This document shows positions 57,901 to 64,000 of a stretch of DNA of 64,000 bases, piece after piece (position 1 is the stretch's first letter; each line of letters begins with the position of its first letter). The stretch spans positions 25,620,797 to 25,684,796 of the forward strand of contig NC_134285.1 in NCBI RefSeq assembly GCF_949628215.1. The letters run 5' to 3'. This stretch comes from Phalacrocorax aristotelis (lineage: Eukaryota; Chordata; Aves; Suliformes; Phalacrocoracidae). Position numbers and translations under genes: made by a program. The notes beneath the pieces were generated by a model, which was given only the letters and a program-made list of their open reading frames with translations, was not told the origin of the DNA and did no database searches.

Positions 57901-60900
57901 TCACATCCTGCCCTGGAGCTGGACTTTTTGCACCCGTCCTCTGCTGAAGGGCATGGCTTGCCCTCCTCCATATGTAAAGGTTTGGCAGGCAGTACAGCAT
58001 CCATATTCCATGTCAGGGTCGCTATACCCCCAGCATCAGAAATTCAAGGAGCAGATAAGAGGCTTTTTTATTTCCTTCCTGACTAGTAGAAACCTGGTTG
58101 CAACTTCTTCTATTACCACATATTTAAGCAAAATTACTCCTGATATCTCACTTGCCTCTCTTCTCTTTCTGGCCAGATTGGCGGTGTAACCACGTCCAGG
58201 GGAAGCAGCATCCCCTTTTCACCCACAGGCATGGAGATAATGGTGTTTGACACCTTCCGCGTGAGTGTGATGTACAAGGAGATGGGGCTGGGGAAGGAGC
58301 TGTGCTTTGCTCTGTGCTCAGCTGCATTCACAGCCCTGGGGGTAGAAATGCAGATGACTTTCCAGAGTTGAAACATGGCCCTGAAGGTGACTTTGGAAAT
58401 ATCCCTTTGGAAAAAAAAATTCCCTTTGCCCCCTGCTTTGAGCAAAGGGCAGCATTTTTGCCATCCTCAGGGCACAGGTATGGTCTCCCCCCATGTGGCC
58501 TGTGGACAGAGAACAGCTGCTTGCCAGAAAAGAGAGGACACAAACAGGTTTCCAGGCTGGCAGTGCCAGGAATAAAAGATTAAATGGTGGCCACTGCAGG
58601 TGGGGTTTGCTGGGGCTGCTGTGGCTGTGTGCCACCAGCTAAACCCTGCTCTGCCCCCAGCGGGGCAGCTACAGGTGGGTTTGGAGCAGGACTGTCACCC
58701 CTGCCAGCATATCCTGTCCGCCTCTTTTGCTCACCTTCTAACGCTAGGCGTGAGCCAAGGCATCCCTGCACCCCACCGCTTGTCCTCCCCTTTGGCTGCG
58801 AGCTATGGCTGGATGGCCTCAGCCTGGCTGGGGGAGAGCAGCAGGGGTAGTGATGCTCCTGTACGGATGTTCTGCACCAAAGATGCTTCTTCCATCAATG
58901 GCTGGGCCTGACCTCTGAAAACCTTTCCCTGGAGACCTGGATTTTCTGGGTCTCCATGGTCTGCAAAACAGCAGGCTCCCCAATGCCATGCCCCTCTCAG
59001 GAGTCTTCACATGCCTTCACAGACAAATTGCAAAGAGCTGCAGCACCAGCAAAGTTTCTGAAACATCAGAAACAACTTGGCTTTGGGTCAGCTCTCCCCA
59101 GGTTTCATTTTTGTCCCGCTGAAATGCAGGGAAGGCAAGCCCAGAAGTTTTCTCCCGATTTTAAAAATCCAATTTTAAATCAAATGCAAATTCTTCAGCC
59201 AGTGCATGAAAATGTGTTTCAGAGTAGCTGAGACATGTGGATGAAGTAGAAACAGTGGTGGCTAGCCTCCCTCTGATCCCACGTCTCCCAGATCATCTCC
59301 TCTGACTGGCAGCTTGGATTGCTTTCAGGTCTCTCCACAGACTTGTGCTTAAATCATCATCCAGATTTTTCTGATTTCTTATCCAGTTCCTGTTTATAAA
59401 GACCAGGTCCAGCCCTTATAAAGGCAGCTGGTAATGCTGGATACCTGCACTGCGGGGCAGCGGTGCTCACCGCAGGAATACCTGCCTCTACTGTAGAGTA
59501 AGCTGATCATACCAGTAATCTACTGGCAGACCACTTGGAGAAGTGCATGCAAAGCACTCTACAAATACTGTGTCTGTGTGTTTTTCTGCCAATCATCTTA
59601 GCACTTACATTTTTGTATACTCCCAAATGATGTTTTTACACTTTTTCACCCAGCTGGGTTGAAAACTGACAATTTCTGGCATTTTCCAGCAGGGAGAGAT
59701 ACTAATTCAGGGCAGCTGCCAGCCCTGGTGAGAAACCTTTCCCCATCAGACATCAGAGCCAGGCACACCTGGGGACACGTGGACATGGCTCTATCCCACC
59801 CCACCTCCCAGGTGTTGCCCGGGAGCCCCTCAGCCATGGACAAGCCAGTGCCTGTGATGTGTTTTGCAGACCAGTGGCTACCTGGTACCTGTGACAGATT
59901 GGGGATTATGGATGTGGAGGAGGACAAAGCTGTACTCCTCGCAGCAGTGGTTCTACCAGGGACTGTCCCCTACAGCCACCACTGGTCCCGGGCACAGCAA
60001 TGACCTATGTCTTCAACCTCCATCCCTACTGACCAACTCCAGGTGAAACCGATGCTAAATGTCATTAAACTGGGTAGGGTCTGGCCTAACCCCAGGTGTA
60101 ATCTCTTAAGGGCATCTTCAGCATACCCTGCCCCTGACTACTTATGTGCTTTGCTGGGGTAAGGTAATGCTTTGCCAAATCAGGGCAGGAGTTCGGAGGT
60201 AGGTTGTTCTCCAAAATGTTCATGGGGAAGCTGGGTAGCCTGGGAGATCTCCTTTGTTGCTTGCCAGAATGCACATTTGTTGATGCCCTGAGGAGTAAGT
60301 GGCTTGCTCAGTCCTGCCTGTGAAGGCATGTGGGCTGCTGCTGCTTGGCTCCCCCTAGCCTGGGGACATCTCTGAACCTCCCCTGTGCAAGCAGAGGAGA
60401 AAAGGTGGGTATGCTTTGTGGGCTGCTGCAGCAGGGTAACCTGTGCATACCCCAGAAGTGGTGTGGGCCCTTAGCTGTGTTGAGGCCAGAGGTGTTTTCT
60501 GTAGCTTTGACATCCTATTTTGCAAAACAGGGACAAATAGCTAGTGGCTTAAGAAGCTGCCTTGTCTTGCAACGTGTTCTGGGTCCTTCCCAGCCTTCCA
60601 GCTGTCCCAGGCATTGGGTCTTTGCCACCTAATGGTACAGCATGATGGAAGAAAATGTATTTTTAGTCTGGACTGTAATCTGCATGACTCTTACACTCAG
60701 ACAAGGGTTCAAGTCACTTGGACTGGCAGGGTGTGAGTCATGTGCTGCATTTCATTCTTGCCAGCAGATCTGGAGGGGCTTTAAAAACATAAGGCAAGGC
60801 TGCCAACCCCACTTGTCATATGTAAGATAGCTTACAGCTGGGGAAACAGAGGCACTGAGCTTGTAGAAGCTGTGTTGTGTCAGGGGACAGGCTGCTTGGG

Positions 60901-63900
60901 CTGGAACTGATGGACCCTGGAATCCCAGCTACTGGTTGAGATGTCAGGATGCATCTCCTCCAGCACGCTGACCAAAGTCCCTAAGCTTCTGAGGCTGCAA
61001 CCTGCCAGGCACAGTGCTGTATCGCAGCATGCTTGGCTGTTTAACTTGAGCTTGCTGGGAAAGCTAGCCCCTTCTCATTTTGGGCAAAATGAAGTAAGAA
61101 AGTGACCTGCTGTCATCTTAGCAGTTCCTTGCACGTGTTACTGAATGAGCTTCCCAGTTAGCTGGTGGAGTGGGCAGATCTGAGGCTGGGCTGCACCCTG
61201 GGGTTAGTGGAGTGGCTGCTGTTTGCTGTGCTTCTCTACTCTTGCTGTTTGCAGGGAGGCAGATCCTCTGCTCAAATGCACCTCTCCTTTGAGGCTCGAA
61301 CGTGAAAAACTTGGGAAGCTTGGTACACACTGTTGTTCTGGGCTCTTTCTGACATAGGATTTCTGTGTACGTACAAAATCTTCACAAAAATGTGTGTATC
61401 TAAAGGTATCAAGAGATGCCATAAACTGGACTGAAAACAGCTGCTTGGATTTTCATGTGTTATCCAGGGCTGCCTGTGTGTGACTTTCCCTCTGATGATA
61501 GAAGGGCCAAATAATCAGTATAAGAAGTGGAGTCCCCCTGTTATTTCTCCTTCCCCACTCACTCCCATTTCTGCTGTTGCAGGAAAGCTCTCCCAGAGCA
61601 GTAGTATGGATTCCACACCTTCTGCCATGGCAATTTCTGTCTTTAAGATGCTTTACTTCCCCACAGTAGAAGAGAGAAGATTTTTTTAGCTCTGTGATAC
61701 TGGCTGGGCTCCTTTCTGCTCAGCATCACCAGCACCAGGGGCTTGCACAACTCGCTTGGAGGGCACTGCACGCAGCGGAGCACCCACTTGTAGTGATGGG
61801 GTATTGGCAAACCCATTTACTGATGAGGTGCAGGCAGGCATCACCCCAGACTCCTGCCCTGCAGCTTTCCCACCCCCATGGAGGCCATCCTCTTGTGATT
61901 CAATAGGCTTTGGACTAGGTTTTGAGGGGTATTCACTTCTCTTTCAGTTAATGAAACCTGAAGCTGAGTCCTGAGTTCACTGGCAATGTGATGTATTTCC
62001 TGGAGCTCCAGTAAAGAGAGATTTCTTGGTGTACATATCACCTCTGCTCATAAAGAGGCACTGACACCCTTATCTTGAGGTTTTTTCTGATGTGAGTAGA
62101 GATCTTCCAACAGCTTAACGGCTGATGAAAGCACCCAGCCTGCAGAGAAAACAATCTATCTCTTGCCTAGGGAGCCAGAGATCCTCGTTACCTAACTGAG
62201 GGGGGATAATAATTTCCCAAATCCCATAATATCTGTAGTGCAATAGCTTCTGCTTCAATGGCAGAGAGGTTATAAGGTCTCCCTGTACCTTCTGTACTCT
62301 CCAGACAGAGGCAGGTGACACAGCTGCAGCGTGGACAGCTGCTGGGAGCAATGCTGAATTCATCTAGGAGGAATAGCTTCCTCTAGGCTCAATTTCACAG
62401 TTGAGTGTATTTTGCAATAGAAGAAGGTAGTTACAAGAAAAGGGTCATTTCCAGATGAGGCATGTCCTTTCTGTTGCTCATCTTGTGATTGTGCCTGGCT
62501 TGGTCTGGCTGGGGTTTCTGCTGTGCGATGAGGCTGGGTGCTGGGATCCCTTTGGCTTTGCTGAGAGCAGAGAGCCAGGGTCCCATGGGAGGACTCGGCA
62601 GTGCCAGCCCCTCCCCGGGCACTGTCACCCACCTGTTTGCCAGTAATGAAGTTACTTGTGTTGCAAGGTCTGCCACCCCAGTGAACTCCTGCTTCCTCTT
62701 GCACCATCCCAGCTGCACCCCATCCCCTGCCTGAAGCCCCTCCATCACTTCCACTCCAAATGCTTCCTTGTCACAAACCTATTTTTAGATGTATTGAACA
62801 TAAACCAGCTGCCCCCACCGTTTAACAGAGCATCACTTAATTCGGCTGCTGAGATCACAGGTTTCTGCCAGCACAGGGATATAAAATTGCCAGACTGGGC
62901 TTGGCCCCAAGGTCCATATATCCAAGACCCGAACTCCTGCTGTCAAATAACACTTGAGCTGGGAGAGGCTGTTTCAGCTCACACTGGTTTAACACCAAAG
63001 CAGAGCTAGGAACAGAAGACAAACCCAACTCCCAGCACTTCAGGACTTTCATTGCAGTCTGATAAATCCAAAAGGTTTTTAAGCAAGCTCTTTCTTCTCC
63101 TGGCAGCATAAAAAGTTGTGCGCTGAAGCAGCTACTTGCTGTTTAAATGCTAATATTGTTTATGTGTTTCCCTTTGGGCTCTTTCTTTTTCAGAGGACAG
63201 GACTCCAGCCCCTCCCACTGTGGCTGTCGGCAGGGCTCCTGCTGCCTTCTTGCTGGTTGAGCTTCTACTGGGCTCACCATCATGTGGCTTCCCCAGCTGC
63301 GGTGGTCCCCAAGGCCACCCGAGGCTGCATGGTGGGTGCTGAGGGCACAGACCTCCATGATCCCACCAGCTGTTGCCCCTGATATCAACAGGGGAGGATG
63401 GAAAGCCATGTTTGTGGCAAAAACTGGGCAAAGGTGGCACCTCCACAGGTAAGAAGTACTTGGGATAATCCTGGAAGAGCTCTCATTTCCTCTTGTGTCC
63501 TTAGCTTTGATGGTGGTGCCCAAATGATGACTGCAATTAGTTAGATAATGCAGCTGTCCCAAGACCAGAGCCTGGAGAAGGGGGCCTTGTCCGGTGGGGC
63601 TTGCTTCACCCTTGTGCTGTGCAGGGCTTCTACTCCTCGGCTGTGAAAGCAGCATTTATCTTGGTGATGCTCCTCTAAAAGGGCAAATTGGGTAACGGGT
63701 GATAGTGTCCTTCCAAGCCTACTTTGACTCTTTCTCCTTGTCACCTTGGCTGGTTGTTCTCTGTACCCTTTCCTCCATGTAGGTCAAGAGCCAAAAGGTT
63801 GGTGTTACAGAAAAAACATACCAAAACTTTCCATGAGAAAACTATGATTTTTTTTTTTTTTATCCCTTTGCCTTGTAGCCAAGATGATGTGGACTTTCAC

Positions 63901-64000
63901 CTGCCACGGACATAGGAAGCTTCATGTTGTATATAAATCAAGCTGTGCCATGCCATCTTAAATTGGACATCCTGAAATTAGTCAGATTCTGGGAAACAAG
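54955..64000. other. Right-hand flank, no gene recognised
   Basis: Mixed-composition DNA. A 138-codon minus frame (55789-55373) has a donor-like GACAG/GTGGGA inside and is mentioned only as a weak candidate exon. An AT-rich island at about 56430-56840 and another at about 57170-57260 interrupt otherwise GC-moderate sequence. A strong acceptor-like tttctttttcag at about 63194 leads into an open frame that shows no family resemblance. No tRNA, CR1 copy or known domain was seen. Confidence 0.4.

Noticed and set aside
63194-63382. Frame after a tttctttttcag acceptor
   Set aside because: The acceptor is good, but no donor in phase and no recognisable protein followed.

Overview
The window is vertebrate nuclear DNA, almost certainly from a bird. 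It carries several CR1 LINE pieces with the avian-type CR1 3' end (ttctgtgattctgtgat), short introns, and sharply GC-rich gene blocks of the microchromosome kind. Nothing in it is bacterial or plasmid-like. Genes were read by joining exons across GT-AG (twice GC-AG) junctions with phase bookkeeping. Names rest on remembered family sequences and human gene order, not on a database search.

Layout. Positions 1-8960 are gene-poor, AT-rich DNA with a probable solo LTR (about 1.86-2.26 kb), a tandem duplication near 5.1 kb and a 3' CR1 copy (7.57-8.25 kb). Positions 8961-22464 (minus) hold DNAAF8 (C16orf71), a cytoplasmic dynein-arm assembly factor. One exon needs an extra base to stay in frame, and one extra cassette exon is possible. 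Positions 23.8-24.8 kb are a CpG-island divergent promoter with an RFX X-box, an NRF1 site, CCAAT boxes and a ZNF143-like site. Positions 24.6-39.6 kb (plus) hold ANKS3 (666 residues, 15 coding exons, ankyrin repeats plus SAM domain), followed by a probable long 3' UTR. Positions 43.7-50.8 kb (minus) hold a class B1 GPCR of the glucagon receptor group, 433 residues in 13 coding exons. It lies next to ANKS3 and not at the GCGR, GLP1R, GLP2R or GIPR loci, so it is most likely GCGLR (also called GCRPR), a receptor known from non-mammalian vertebrates and lost in mammals. Its upstream CpG island contains an 18-bp minisatellite. Positions 51-64 kb have no recognised gene. They hold a reverse CR1 fragment and a candidate small unknown gene on the minus strand (54.49-54.95 kb).

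How the genes relate. DNAAF8 and ANKS3 are head to head across one promoter, and both have cilium-linked roles (dynein-arm assembly; the NEK8/ANKS6/INVS nephronophthisis module). A shared RFX X-box is a coherent regulatory explanation. ANKS3 and the GPCR are tail to tail, and a 14-base stretch between them reads as a poly(A) signal on both strands. The GPCR is a secreted-peptide receptor with no evident functional link to the other two genes.
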